A stretch of 33,094 nucleotides of DNA from Promethearchaeota archaeon. GTDB taxonomy: Archaea; Asgardarchaeota; Lokiarchaeia; Sigynarchaeales; SOKP01. The stretch is taken from NCBI GenBank assembly GCA_014729315.1, contig WJKD01000410.1, positions 1-33,094 on the forward strand, given 5' to 3'. The notes below the pieces were generated by a model, which made no database searches, had not been told where the DNA came from, and saw nothing but the letters and a program-made list of their open reading frames with translations. Position numbers and translations under genes: made by a program. Positions 9,098 to 17,221 of the stretch are shown here, piece by piece (within the stretch, counting starts at the first letter, position 1; every line of letters starts with the position of its first letter).

Positions 9098-10120
9098 TTA
9101 TTTGTACTTCTCGAGAAGCTCCTCGTGGCTAAAAATACCATCTTCGGTAATGACGCCAGAAACTAATCTAAAAGGCGTAATATCAAAAGCATAATTGAGG
9201 CATTTAACCCCATCTGGGACAATTTGCAGTTTTCCTAACACTTTTCCTACTTCGTTAGCATCTCTCTGTTCTATAGTGACATCGTCAACTGTTTCTGTTA
9301 AGGATAATGTTGAAGATGGTGCTGCGACATAGAATGGGATGTTATTGTCCTTTGCCGCCAACGCAACTAAGTATGTTCCTATTTTATTAAATACAGCGTC
9401 TGAAGTAACTCTATCAGTCCCTACAATAACTTTATCAATTTTTCCCAATCTCATAAGAAGTCCCGATGAAGTATCCGATATTACATTTACAGGTATTTTA
9501 TCGTATTGGCATTCATAAGCGGTAAGTCGTGCACCTTGAAGTCTTGGACGAGTTTCGTCTGCGATTACTTTTATTTTTTTGCCTTCCTCAATAGCCGCTC
9601 TAACTGGCGCTAAGGCTGTACCGTATTGGACAGTTGCTAAGGATCCTGCGTTACAATGGGTTAGAACGACGTCTCCATCATCTAAGACAGTTGCGCCGTT
9701 TTTTCCAATGGATTTATTTACGTTAATATCTTCTTGGGCCATTAATTTTGCTTCTTCTATTACTAAATCGGAAATTTCCTTTGGATCATCGGGATAAGTC
9801 TCGATTATTTTCGATATACGATTTACTGCCCAAAATAAATTCGAAGCTGTAGGTCTGGTACTTTTAATATGTTCAGCAGCTTCTTTCATTTTTTCAAGAA
9901 ATCGTTCTTTAGGAAGATCTTTATATTCCAAGGTGGCTAACGCCATTCCCATTGCCGCCGCTACGCCTATTGCGGGAGCACCCCGAATATTCATTACCTT
10001 TATTGAATTTGCTACATCACGATAATCCTTGAATTCTAAAAACTTTAATTCGTGCGGAAGTAGCGTTTGATCTATCATTTTAACCTTATTATCGCTCGTC
10101 CACTCTATCGAAGGAATCAT
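9098..10120 (-). CDS. mtnA: S-methyl-5-thioribose-1-phosphate isomerase (MtnA)
   Basis: This 340-residue member of the eIF2B-related aldose-ketose isomerase family converts methylthioribose-1-phosphate to the ribulose form in methionine salvage. The N-terminus IEWTSDNKVKMIDQTLLP and RGAPAIG (46-52) are typical of MtnA. The active-site cysteine is C156 (LTHCNAGSLATVQYGTAL) and the active-site aspartate is D236 (GTDRV). NKIGTY follows at 245-250. Odd points: the usual GADR becomes GTDR, and the segment between it and NKIGT is one residue short and lacks the common N-G-D triplet. The related archaeal ribose-1,5-bisphosphate isomerase is an alternative, but the N-terminal ~100 residues fit MtnA better. 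Start ATG at 10120. No other salvage gene is adjacent; threonine synthase lies 164 bases upstream on the same strand. Confidence 0.88.
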   Translation of the reverse strand: MIPSIEWTSDNKVKMIDQTLLPHELKFLEFKDYRDVANSIKVMNIRGAPAIGVAAAMGMALATLEYKDLPKERFLEKMKEAAEHIKSTRPTASNLFWAVNRISKIIETYPDDPKEISDLVIEEAKLMAQEDINVNKSIGKNGATVLDDGDVVLTHCNAGSLATVQYGTALAPVRAAIEEGKKIKVIADETRPRLQGARLTAYECQYDKIPVNVISDTSSGLLMRLGKIDKVIVGTDRVTSDAVFNKIGTYLVALAAKDNNIPFYVAAPSSTLSLTETVDDVTIEQRDANEVGKVLGKLQIVPDGVKCLNYAFDITPFRLVSGVITEDGIFSHEELLEKYK

Positions 10121-10284
10121 AGATAAATGAAATGTTTCAACCCTTAAAAAATTAAATTCATTTTCTAAAAGTTTTTTATACTAATAGTCAGAAATCTTAT
10201 TAAATATGTCACTAGCTTATAAAAAAAATTTAAATTATTAATCGCACAGAGATAAAAGAGAAAAGTAAGTTTAAATTATATTGA

Positions 10285-11502
10285 TTACCAAAACTCTGGA
10301 GTAGTAAAGCCCGAACCCGTTCCAAAAAGAACAACCCTTTCACTTTGATCGACTAAGCCTTGAGACACCAATTCTTTTACTCCCGCAACAGTGGCCGCAG
10401 CTTCGGGACATAACATAATTCCTTCCGTCTTAGCTAGCTCAAACATATTGTCTAGGACCTCATTGTCGTCTACCGATATAGCCGTTCCTTTTGATTCGCG
10501 AATCGCGTTTAGAATTAAATAGTCCCCTATAGCAGCAGGAACTCGTAATCCGCCCGCAACAGTGTCAGCATTTTCCCAAAAATCTGCGTGAGTTTTACCT
10601 TCCTTAAATGCCTTAACTATAGGAGCGCATCCGCTTGTCTGAACTGAAACCATTTTAGGTCTTTCCCTTCCAATTATTCCTAATATTTCCATTTCTTTAA
10701 AAGCCTTCCACATCCCAACGATCCCCGTACCTCCACCCGTTGGATAGATAATAACATCGGGTAAAGACCAATTAAATTGTTCTGCCAACTCGAGACCCAT
10801 AGTCTTTTTACCTTCAACTCTATATGGTTCCTTTAGCGTCGACACATCAAACCAACCATGCTGTTCAGCGTTTTTTTTCGCAATCTTCCCTGCGTCGGTT
10901 ATTAATCCATCGACCAGTACCAGTTCTCCTCCCATGGCTTTAACTTCGCCTTGAATTAGCTTTGGTGCGTCTTGAGGCATAAAAATATGTGCTGTAGTCT
11001 GAGCTCTGGAAGCGTATGCAGCTAAAGCAGCTCCTGCATTTCCCGCACTTGGAATTACAAATTCTTTTACTCCTAACTCGCATGCTTTTGAGACCGCTGC
11101 GCATAGACCTCTACTTTTGAAGGTCCCAGTAGGATTTTGACCTTCGTCTTTTATAAAAAGGTTTTTCAAACCGATTTTTCCTCCAAAATTATGTATTCGT
11201 AGTAAGGGTGTCCATCCTTCGCCTAACGAAAATCTAAATTCGGGTTTATTCACGGGCATAATTTCGCACATACGCCATATGTCGTACGATCTCCCACTCA
11301 TATCGTTTTTATTTATTGTTTCTTTTGCTTTTTCAAGATCGTATTCGGGATAGAGCACTTTTCCGCAAGAACACAATCGAGGTTTTGAAGCAGGATCGTA
11401 GGTTTTTCCACAAGCCGTACACTTTACGTTTATCAAAGTGGAGTTTGATTGAAGGGTTTTGCTTTTTTTCAGACTAATCACTTTTAAAAATTTTAAATTC
11501 AA
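10285..11502 (-). CDS. thrC: Threonine synthase (PLP-dependent), with N-terminal zinc-ribbon
   Basis: This 405-residue type II PLP enzyme makes threonine from O-phosphohomoserine. It begins with a short ribbon carrying C28-x2-C31 and C44-S-C46, common in archaeal threonine synthases. Next come GEGWTPLLR (94-102), the PLP lysine K129 in NPTGTFKSRG, the cofactor-phosphate and substrate loop SAGNAGAALAAY (152-163) and a phosphate-binding GGGTG near 256. The end reads GTGSGFTTPEFW. The start is uncertain: the longest frame begins with TTG at 11502, while a second TTG at about 11436 would start just before the cysteine ribbon (INVKCTACG). Neither has an SD. Related cystathionine or diaminopropionate-type PLP enzymes are less likely given the ribbon and active-site order. 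Confidence 0.9.
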   Translation of the reverse strand: MNLKFLKVISLKKSKTLQSNSTLINVKCTACGKTYDPASKPRLCSCGKVLYPEYDLEKAKETINKNDMSGRSYDIWRMCEIMPVNKPEFRFSLGEGWTPLLRIHNFGGKIGLKNLFIKDEGQNPTGTFKSRGLCAAVSKACELGVKEFVIPSAGNAGAALAAYASRAQTTAHIFMPQDAPKLIQGEVKAMGGELVLVDGLITDAGKIAKKNAEQHGWFDVSTLKEPYRVEGKKTMGLELAEQFNWSLPDVIIYPTGGGTGIVGMWKAFKEMEILGIIGRERPKMVSVQTSGCAPIVKAFKEGKTHADFWENADTVAGGLRVPAAIGDYLILNAIRESKGTAISVDDNEVLDNMFELAKTEGIMLCPEAAATVAGVKELVSQGLVDQSERVVLFGTGSGFTTPEFW

Positions 11503-11609
11503 TTTATCGGATAATTTGTGTAAATCAACGAAATTAAAAAGTTTATGGAGTAATAATAAAATGTATTATTTCTTTTCTTTTATTGAATCGATTAGCTTTT
11601 CACTGATTT

Positions 11610-12542
11610 GTGAAATATCTTGAAATTTATATTAAAAATAATATATCTTTTAAAAGAAAAAAATTGTCTACAGGTCGAAAGATAGTAAAAAATCCAATCA
11701 TATCGTGTTCACGTAGAACAGATATTCCTGCTTTTTTAATGGATTGGGTGTTAGAGAGAATAAAAATAGGATATGTGGATGTGGAAAATCCATTTAATAA
11801 AAATCAGGTATCAAGAGTTTCTCTTAAACCCAACGATGTCAGATGTTGGGTCTGGTGGAGTAAAGATTTTAGCTCGTGGATTAAAAGCTATAATGCTTAT
11901 CCCGAAGTTTTTAAACAATACAAAGGCCATTATTTTCAATTTACTATAAATTCACCCTCAGAATTAGAATCGAATCTCAAAACAACATTACATGATAGAC
12001 TTAAGCAATTAAAATGGTTAACTCAAGAATTTGGACCTCAAGCAATATCTTACCGATTTGATCCAATCATTTTATATAAAAGAGACGATTCCGAGAAGAT
12101 CTATTCAAATTTAAATAAATTTGAACACATTATTCATAAAGTTGCACACAACGGAATAAAAGAAATGATATTTTCTTTTGCAACGCTTTATTCAAAAGTG
12201 ATAAATCGGATGAAAAGAAGAGATAAAATAGCTCTCCCTATTTCTTTTGAAAAAAAAGTAAAGATACTTGATAAGTTAAAAAGCATCTGTGATAAGTATG
12301 AAATCCAAATGAAAGCTTGTTGTCAACCAGATCTTCTCACGATTGAAGGTATAGAACAAGCACATTGCATTGACGCTTATAAAATAGAAAATTTGACTGG
12401 TGGATTTATTCCCAAAAAAAAAGATACCGGACAAAGAGAGGCTTGTGGTTGTTTTAAATCAAAGGATATTGGTGGATATACGGGAATCTTTAGGTGTAAA
12501 CATAATTGCGATTATTGCTACGCGTCTCCCTCAAGGAAATAG
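11610..12542 (+). CDS. DUF1848 family protein, cysteine-rich C-terminus
   Basis: This 310-residue protein has the DUF1848 hallmarks: ISCSRRTDIPAF (31-42), a VDVENPFN segment near 56, RCWVWWSKD (78-86), YHFQFTIN-like strand near 108, and a final cysteine block C279-x-C281 ... C296-x3-C300-x2-C303 ending YCYA. The last part reads like a CxxxCxYC iron-sulfur motif, so a metal-cofactor enzyme related to the DNA-photolesion lyase/radical SAM style has been suggested for the family by resemblance. The actual function is unknown. The GTG start at 11610 leaves about 28 unusual residues before the conserved region and has no SD. A downstream TTG (residue 19, LSTGRKIV) would fit the family N-terminus better. 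The next gene is 130 bases downstream on the same strand. Confidence 0.82.
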   Translation: MKYLEIYIKNNISFKRKKLSTGRKIVKNPIISCSRRTDIPAFLMDWVLERIKIGYVDVENPFNKNQVSRVSLKPNDVRCWVWWSKDFSSWIKSYNAYPEVFKQYKGHYFQFTINSPSELESNLKTTLHDRLKQLKWLTQEFGPQAISYRFDPIILYKRDDSEKIYSNLNKFEHIIHKVAHNGIKEMIFSFATLYSKVINRMKRRDKIALPISFEKKVKILDKLKSICDKYEIQMKACCQPDLLTIEGIEQAHCIDAYKIENLTGGFIPKKKDTGQREACGCFKSKDIGGYTGIFRCKHNCDYCYASPSRK

Positions 12543-12672
12543 AATTAATAAAAAAGTAGATCAAAAATACCTAAGACAAAGGATTAATAATTCCTCGAAT
12601 AAAGATATATTAATAAACTAAAAAATTATTTCGAATAAATAGAATTAAATCAATTTAATAAGGCGTAATAAA

Positions 12673-14244
12673 ATGAGTAATGATTTTAAAGAACAAAAAA
12701 TGAGTAAGACCTATGATACGGTAATAATTGGAGCAGGAAATGGTGGTTTAGCAGCAGCAGCAAAATTAGCCCAGAGTGGTTATAATATACTATTGGTAGA
12801 ACAACATAACTTACCTGGAGGCTTTGCAACGAGCATAGTAAGAGGACGATTTGAGTTCGAGGCTTCACTTCACGAACTATGTGATTATGGACCAAGTTCA
12901 AACAAAGGGGGAGTTAGAGAACTATTTGAAGATCGGTTTGGGTTAGATGCGGAATTTGTTCGCGTTCCCGAAGCTTATAAACTAATTTTAACTGATCCCG
13001 ACAATCAATTAAATGTTAGAATGCCGTTTGGAAAAGAAGAATTTCTTAAAGAGATGGAAAAACAAGTACCGGGGAGTAGAGAATCGGTCAATAAATTCTT
13101 CAAATTAGCCGAGGATATTTTATCTGCTTTCCAGTATATTGGTAAAGCAAAAGGTAATCCCGATCAAAGCGTTTTAATCAAAGAACATTCTAACTTCCTT
13201 AAAACCGCAGCTTATACCGTGGACGAAATTCAGGATGCTCTAGATATGCCTGATAAAGCGAGAAAAATATTGAACGCTTATTGGTGTTATTTAGGTCTTC
13301 CGACGAGCAGAGTTAATTTTACGATTTTTGCTTCAATGGTGTATTTATATGTCACGAAAGGTGCTTACGTACCAAAAAAGAGATCCCACGGTTATACAAC
13401 AGCATTTGACGCAAAAATAAGAGAATTTGGGGGAGACATCTTATATAATACAAAAGCAGAGAAGATTTTAGTTAATAATGGACAAGTTATTGGCGTTGAA
13501 ACTTCGAAGGGTGACGTATTCAAAACCAAACATGTGATATCTAACGCGTCACCAACTCTGGTTTATAATAAGTTAATTCACCCTAAATCTGAAGTACCCG
13601 AAATCGCCTATAAGGAATTAAATGCTAGAATCCACGGGTTAACCGCGTTTTGCGTGTTTTTGGGGCTCGACGCATCAATAGAAGAACTCGGCCTTACCGA
13701 TTATAGCTATTTTATTATGGATGATATGGATACTGATAAATTATACGATGATTGGTCAAAATTACAAGTTCCTAAAGGACAAGCTACAGTAGTACTTAAC
13801 ACTGCAGTTCCTGATTGTTCGCCCCCTGGAACAACTATGATGTTTATAACAACTTTATTCAGACCAGAAGCTTGGGAAAATGTGAAGCCAGAGGAATATT
13901 TTAAACTTAAAAATAAAATCGCTGACGGACTTGTTAAAGAATTTGAGAAAGCAACTGGTGCACCTATTAGCGAACATATTGAGGAGATCGAAGTAGCAAC
14001 TCCTGAAACTTACGCTCGCTATACGGGAACATATAAGGGTATCATTTATGGATATGAACCCGAACCTTGGGATTCTTTGGTGCCTCGTCTTATGACTATG
14101 GGAGAAGATGTCCATATTAAAGGTCTAGAATTTGCTGGAGGATTTAATAGAAGATGTCACGGATATAGCAGTTCGTTAAAGGACGGAGAAACATCAGCCT
14201 TATTGACTTTAGCAAAATTAAAACAAGAAGGTGAAGTTGAATGA
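12673..14244 (+). CDS. FAD-dependent oxidoreductase, phytoene desaturase/retinol saturase-like
   Basis: This 523-residue cytoplasmic flavoprotein is of the CrtI/CrtISO/retinol-saturase type. The FAD dinucleotide motif is GAGNGGLAAAAKLAQSGY (20-37) followed by LVEQHNLPGG (41-50). The family then predicts RFEFEASLHELCDYG and a C-terminal FAD site, here about 490-505 (FAGGFNRRCHGYSSS). Family members desaturate, isomerise or, with external electrons, saturate C=C bonds of isoprenoids. The last codon overlaps the start of the next gene by four bases (ATGA), so the two are co-translated; the partner is an NAD(P)H reductase with a 2Fe-2S domain. That makes a reductive (double-bond saturating) role more likely than a dehydrogenase role. 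The start may be the ATG at 12673 or the one at 12700 (MSKTYDTVIIG), which suits the family N-terminus. Confidence 0.88.
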   Translation: MSNDFKEQKMSKTYDTVIIGAGNGGLAAAAKLAQSGYNILLVEQHNLPGGFATSIVRGRFEFEASLHELCDYGPSSNKGGVRELFEDRFGLDAEFVRVPEAYKLILTDPDNQLNVRMPFGKEEFLKEMEKQVPGSRESVNKFFKLAEDILSAFQYIGKAKGNPDQSVLIKEHSNFLKTAAYTVDEIQDALDMPDKARKILNAYWCYLGLPTSRVNFTIFASMVYLYVTKGAYVPKKRSHGYTTAFDAKIREFGGDILYNTKAEKILVNNGQVIGVETSKGDVFKTKHVISNASPTLVYNKLIHPKSEVPEIAYKELNARIHGLTAFCVFLGLDASIEELGLTDYSYFIMDDMDTDKLYDDWSKLQVPKGQATVVLNTAVPDCSPPGTTMMFITTLFRPEAWENVKPEEYFKLKNKIADGLVKEFEKATGAPISEHIEEIEVATPETYARYTGTYKGIIYGYEPEPWDSLVPRLMTMGEDVHIKGLEFAGGFNRRCHGYSSSLKDGETSALLTLAKLKQEGEVE

Positions 14245-15473
14245 ACGAAAAGAACGATGATTTTAAAATAACGGTTAAGAGTAATACAAAAGATTTATTC
14301 GCTTTTACCAAATTAGTTCCAAAGAGAAAAAAACGCATTCATAAAGCGCCAGCTGAACCTTTAACATCAGATCCAATCAATGATTTAGCGCGTAAGCTTC
14401 ACCCTATTCGCCAATATCTAGTTATTGACGAGATAAAAGACGAAACTAAAACGACAAAAACCTACAAATTAGTCTCAGACCCAGATTTTAATACTGAGGA
14501 TTTAGCGTTCTTTAGAGCGGGGCAATATCTCAGTTTAAAAGTAGATGTTAACGGTGTAAGAATCACCAGACCTTATTCGATCTCCTCCTCTCCTAAAGAC
14601 GCACTTAATGGTTTTTACGAGATCACGATTAGAAAAGAACAACATGGTTTTCTGACGGAGCACGCATGGGAGAATTGGAAAGTTGGGACTAAAATCACGA
14701 GTTCAGGACCAGAAGGTCTTTTCTATTACGACAACTTACGGGATTGTAAGCAGATTGTTGGTTTAGCTGGAGGTTCGGGTATTACTCCTTTCAGATCTAT
14801 CGCAAAGGATATAATTGACGAAAATTCAGATGCAAAACTTGTGGTATTATATGGCAGTAGCGACGAAGAAGATATTATCTTTTACGAAGAATTTAATGAA
14901 TTGGAGAAAGAGTATCCCGATAAATTTAAAGCGGTTTTCGTATTAAGCTGTGAAGAAGTAACTTTAGAGGGATGCGAACAAGGATTCTTAACATCTGAAA
15001 TCATTAAAAAATACGCAGACGCAAATAATAGCTCCTTCTTTATATGCGGACCACAAATTATGTATAATTTTGTCGAGAAAGAATTGGAAAAATTAAATAT
15101 TCCTCCTAAGAGAATTAGGAGAGAAGCTTACGGGGAAATTAAAGATATCGTGAAATATCCGGGTTTTCCTCAAGAAGTAGCCGAAAAAACCTTTAATATC
15201 AAGGTCTCTATTGGCGAAATTACTAAAGAGATACCTGGAATTGCCACAGAATCGGTTCTAGTTGCGATGGAAAGAGCAAATTTGGCACCCCCTTCTAAAT
15301 GTCGATCTGGGGAATGCGGGTTTTGTAGATCGTTGCTAATTTCTGGAGATGTCTATGTTAGTCCAGCTTGCGACGGAAGAAGAGAAGCTGATAAAAAATT
15401 TAACTATTTCCATCCGTGTTCATCTTATCCAATCTCCGATATTGAAATTCAAGTTCCTAGAAGTCTCGATTAG
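14241..15473 (+). CDS. NAD(P)H flavin reductase with C-terminal 2Fe-2S ferredoxin domain
   Basis: This is a 410-residue electron-transfer protein. Order of parts: a basic N-terminal stretch of about 50 residues without a match; an FNR-type FAD-binding barrel with RPYSISSS (110-117); an NAD(P)-binding domain with GGSGITPF (177-184) and CGP (269-271); and from about 318 a plant-type ferredoxin domain with C354-x4-C359-x2-C362 and C393. It resembles oxygenase-reductase and CDP-6-deoxy-type reductases, which pass electrons from NAD(P)H through FAD and 2Fe-2S to a partner. The partner is almost certainly the flavoprotein encoded just upstream, because the genes share a 4-base ATGA overlap. Compared with usual reductases, the 50-residue basic N-terminus is an addition. 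No membrane segment is visible. Confidence 0.9.
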   Translation: MNEKNDDFKITVKSNTKDLFAFTKLVPKRKKRIHKAPAEPLTSDPINDLARKLHPIRQYLVIDEIKDETKTTKTYKLVSDPDFNTEDLAFFRAGQYLSLKVDVNGVRITRPYSISSSPKDALNGFYEITIRKEQHGFLTEHAWENWKVGTKITSSGPEGLFYYDNLRDCKQIVGLAGGSGITPFRSIAKDIIDENSDAKLVVLYGSSDEEDIIFYEEFNELEKEYPDKFKAVFVLSCEEVTLEGCEQGFLTSEIIKKYADANNSSFFICGPQIMYNFVEKELEKLNIPPKRIRREAYGEIKDIVKYPGFPQEVAEKTFNIKVSIGEITKEIPGIATESVLVAMERANLAPPSKCRSGECGFCRSLLISGDVYVSPACDGRREADKKFNYFHPCSSYPISDIEIQVPRSLD

Positions 15474-15644
15474 ACCTAAAAGAATCATTCATTCCTTTTT
15501 CTTTTTTATTGGAGTTTTTTTGACAACAAAATCCTTTAAAGCTTATTTTTTTTATATTTAAAATCTGATATCAAGAGTGCCACAATATAATGTAACGGGA
15601 TTACTTTTCTAAAAGAAATATCTATATGTAGCAATTCTTATATT

Positions 15645-15662
15645 TATTATATATTTAAGGTT
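15645..15662 (+). promoter_or_regulatory. Probable TATA box for the first CDF gene
   Basis: The element TTTATTATATATTTAA lies about 35-50 bases before the ATG at 15696, which predicts a start site near 15680 and a very short leader. The gene begins without a recognisable Shine-Dalgarno sequence, which fits near-leaderless archaeal transcripts. Confidence 0.4.
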
Positions 15663-15695
15663 GATATTCGAATAATTCTTTTAAATATAATAAAA

Positions 15696-17141
15696 ATGGA
15701 TGTTAGAATCAAATATAGCGTAATTTCACTGGTAATCATCATACTCCAGTCTATTTTGAAACTTTACGGGGTAATAATAACGGGAAGTTTAAGTTTCTTA
15801 TCTGAAACTATCGACACTATAATTGACATCTTGTTTGCCAGTTTGTCTTTATATTCTTTAAAACAAAGCATTAAACCGCCTGACTACGAACATATGTACG
15901 GTCATTCTAAAATCGATCCAATTGGAGCGCTTGCTCAAGGGATTGTGCTAATGTGTATATATAGTTTGCTCATATTTAATACGATTCAGTTTCTTATCCT
16001 CGGAGACTATGACATTTCTAATCCAGACCTCGGAATCTTGATTTTAATCATTTCTTTTCTAATTAATATTGTATTTTCAAGGTATTTAATATGGAAAGGT
16101 AGAAAGATCAGAAGTCTTATAATAGAGGTACAAGGTCTTAATTTATTTCAGGATTCGATGAGAGCGATTATAGTGTTATTAAGTTTTGTATTTTCTATTT
16201 TTGGAATGACATTATTAGATCCAATCTTTAGCATCGTTATTTCAATTTGGATTATTATTGGAGCTCTAAATCTTGCTAAAAAAGGAATTAATGATTTAAC
16301 CGACGTGAATCCGATTAATTCAAGAATTCTTGAGGATTTACGAATCAATATCTTTTCTTTAGAGCATGTTATCGCAGTTCAAGACCTTAAAGTAAGGGCA
16401 ACCGGAAATAAACTTTTTATCGAAGTTCGATTATCGGTAGAGGATCATATTTCAGTAATTCATGCCAATGAAATTACAAAATCTATACAATCATTCAGCA
16501 AGAAATTAATCCCTTTCTACGATATTGATTGTATTATCGAAATGAACCCTCTTGTTGGGGAAGACTCCCTTGGAGAGAGTATTATTAATCAGATAAACTC
16601 TATGCTTGGAGAATTTCCCGAAATACTAGAATATAAGAATGTGAATCTTTTCAGACTTAAGAACGATTATTTTTTATCTATGACGTTAGTAGTAGACAAC
16701 AATCTATCGCTAAGAGAAGCACATCAAAAATGTACGGATTTTGAAAATATCATTAAAACCCAATCACCGAATATTAAGAGAATAATCACTCACATTGAAA
16801 GTACCAAAAGATCTGAAAAGTTTTCCTTAGACATTAGTTGCGAGGCTATAAGTGAAGAATATCAAAGTCATATTAAAAACGAAATAGAAGAGTTATTAAG
16901 AAAAAATTCACATGTAAAAGGTTATCACGGTTTGGAATGTTGGACAGCTGCAAATTACTGTATCTTTGAGATTCACATCTTTTTTGAGGGTTCTATCAAT
17001 ATAGCTCTCGTTCACCATTATACATCTGAATTAGAAGAAGAAATACGAAATTTGAAAATTAAAGATCTTCAAGAAATAATAATTCACGCTGAACCTGTTA
17101 AAGGAAGAACTGATGGTGTTATTTTTGCTAACGAAAATTGA
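15696..17141 (+). CDS. Cation diffusion facilitator with three tandem cytoplasmic dimerisation-type domains
   Basis: This 481-residue member of the CDF (SLC30-like) cation/proton antiporter family has six membrane segments in 1-200. In TM2 the metal ligands are D40-x3-D44 (TIDTIID), as in FieF. The loop after it has HMYGHSKID (66-74), the family GHxKxE/D motif. In TM5 the usual H-x3-D is N149-x3-D153. The soluble part is unusually long: 211-285 is a normal ZT-dimer-like alpha/beta domain (beta HVIAVQDLKVRATGNKLFIEVRL), and two more segments of similar make-up follow at about 295-370 and 375-470, so there are about three in tandem where most family members have one. Metal specificity (Fe2+, Mn2+, Zn2+, Co2+) is unknown. 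It is convergent with the Ldh2-type gene and is a single gene. Confidence 0.88.
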   Translation: MDVRIKYSVISLVIIILQSILKLYGVIITGSLSFLSETIDTIIDILFASLSLYSLKQSIKPPDYEHMYGHSKIDPIGALAQGIVLMCIYSLLIFNTIQFLILGDYDISNPDLGILILIISFLINIVFSRYLIWKGRKIRSLIIEVQGLNLFQDSMRAIIVLLSFVFSIFGMTLLDPIFSIVISIWIIIGALNLAKKGINDLTDVNPINSRILEDLRINIFSLEHVIAVQDLKVRATGNKLFIEVRLSVEDHISVIHANEITKSIQSFSKKLIPFYDIDCIIEMNPLVGEDSLGESIINQINSMLGEFPEILEYKNVNLFRLKNDYFLSMTLVVDNNLSLREAHQKCTDFENIIKTQSPNIKRIITHIESTKRSEKFSLDISCEAISEEYQSHIKNEIEELLRKNSHVKGYHGLECWTAANYCIFEIHIFFEGSINIALVHHYTSELEEEIRNLKIKDLQEIIIHAEPVKGRTDGVIFANEN

Positions 17142-17221
17142 CGGAGTTTCTTAAATTTTATAATAAAACATTTCAAAAGAGAGCTACTAAAAATGAAATT
17201 GAAAAAGTTAATAAAATATTT

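Noticed and set aside
12400..12621. 73-codon plus-strand ORF across the end of the DUF1848 gene
   Set aside because: It overlaps the cysteine block of the DUF1848 gene in another frame and has no conserved motif.
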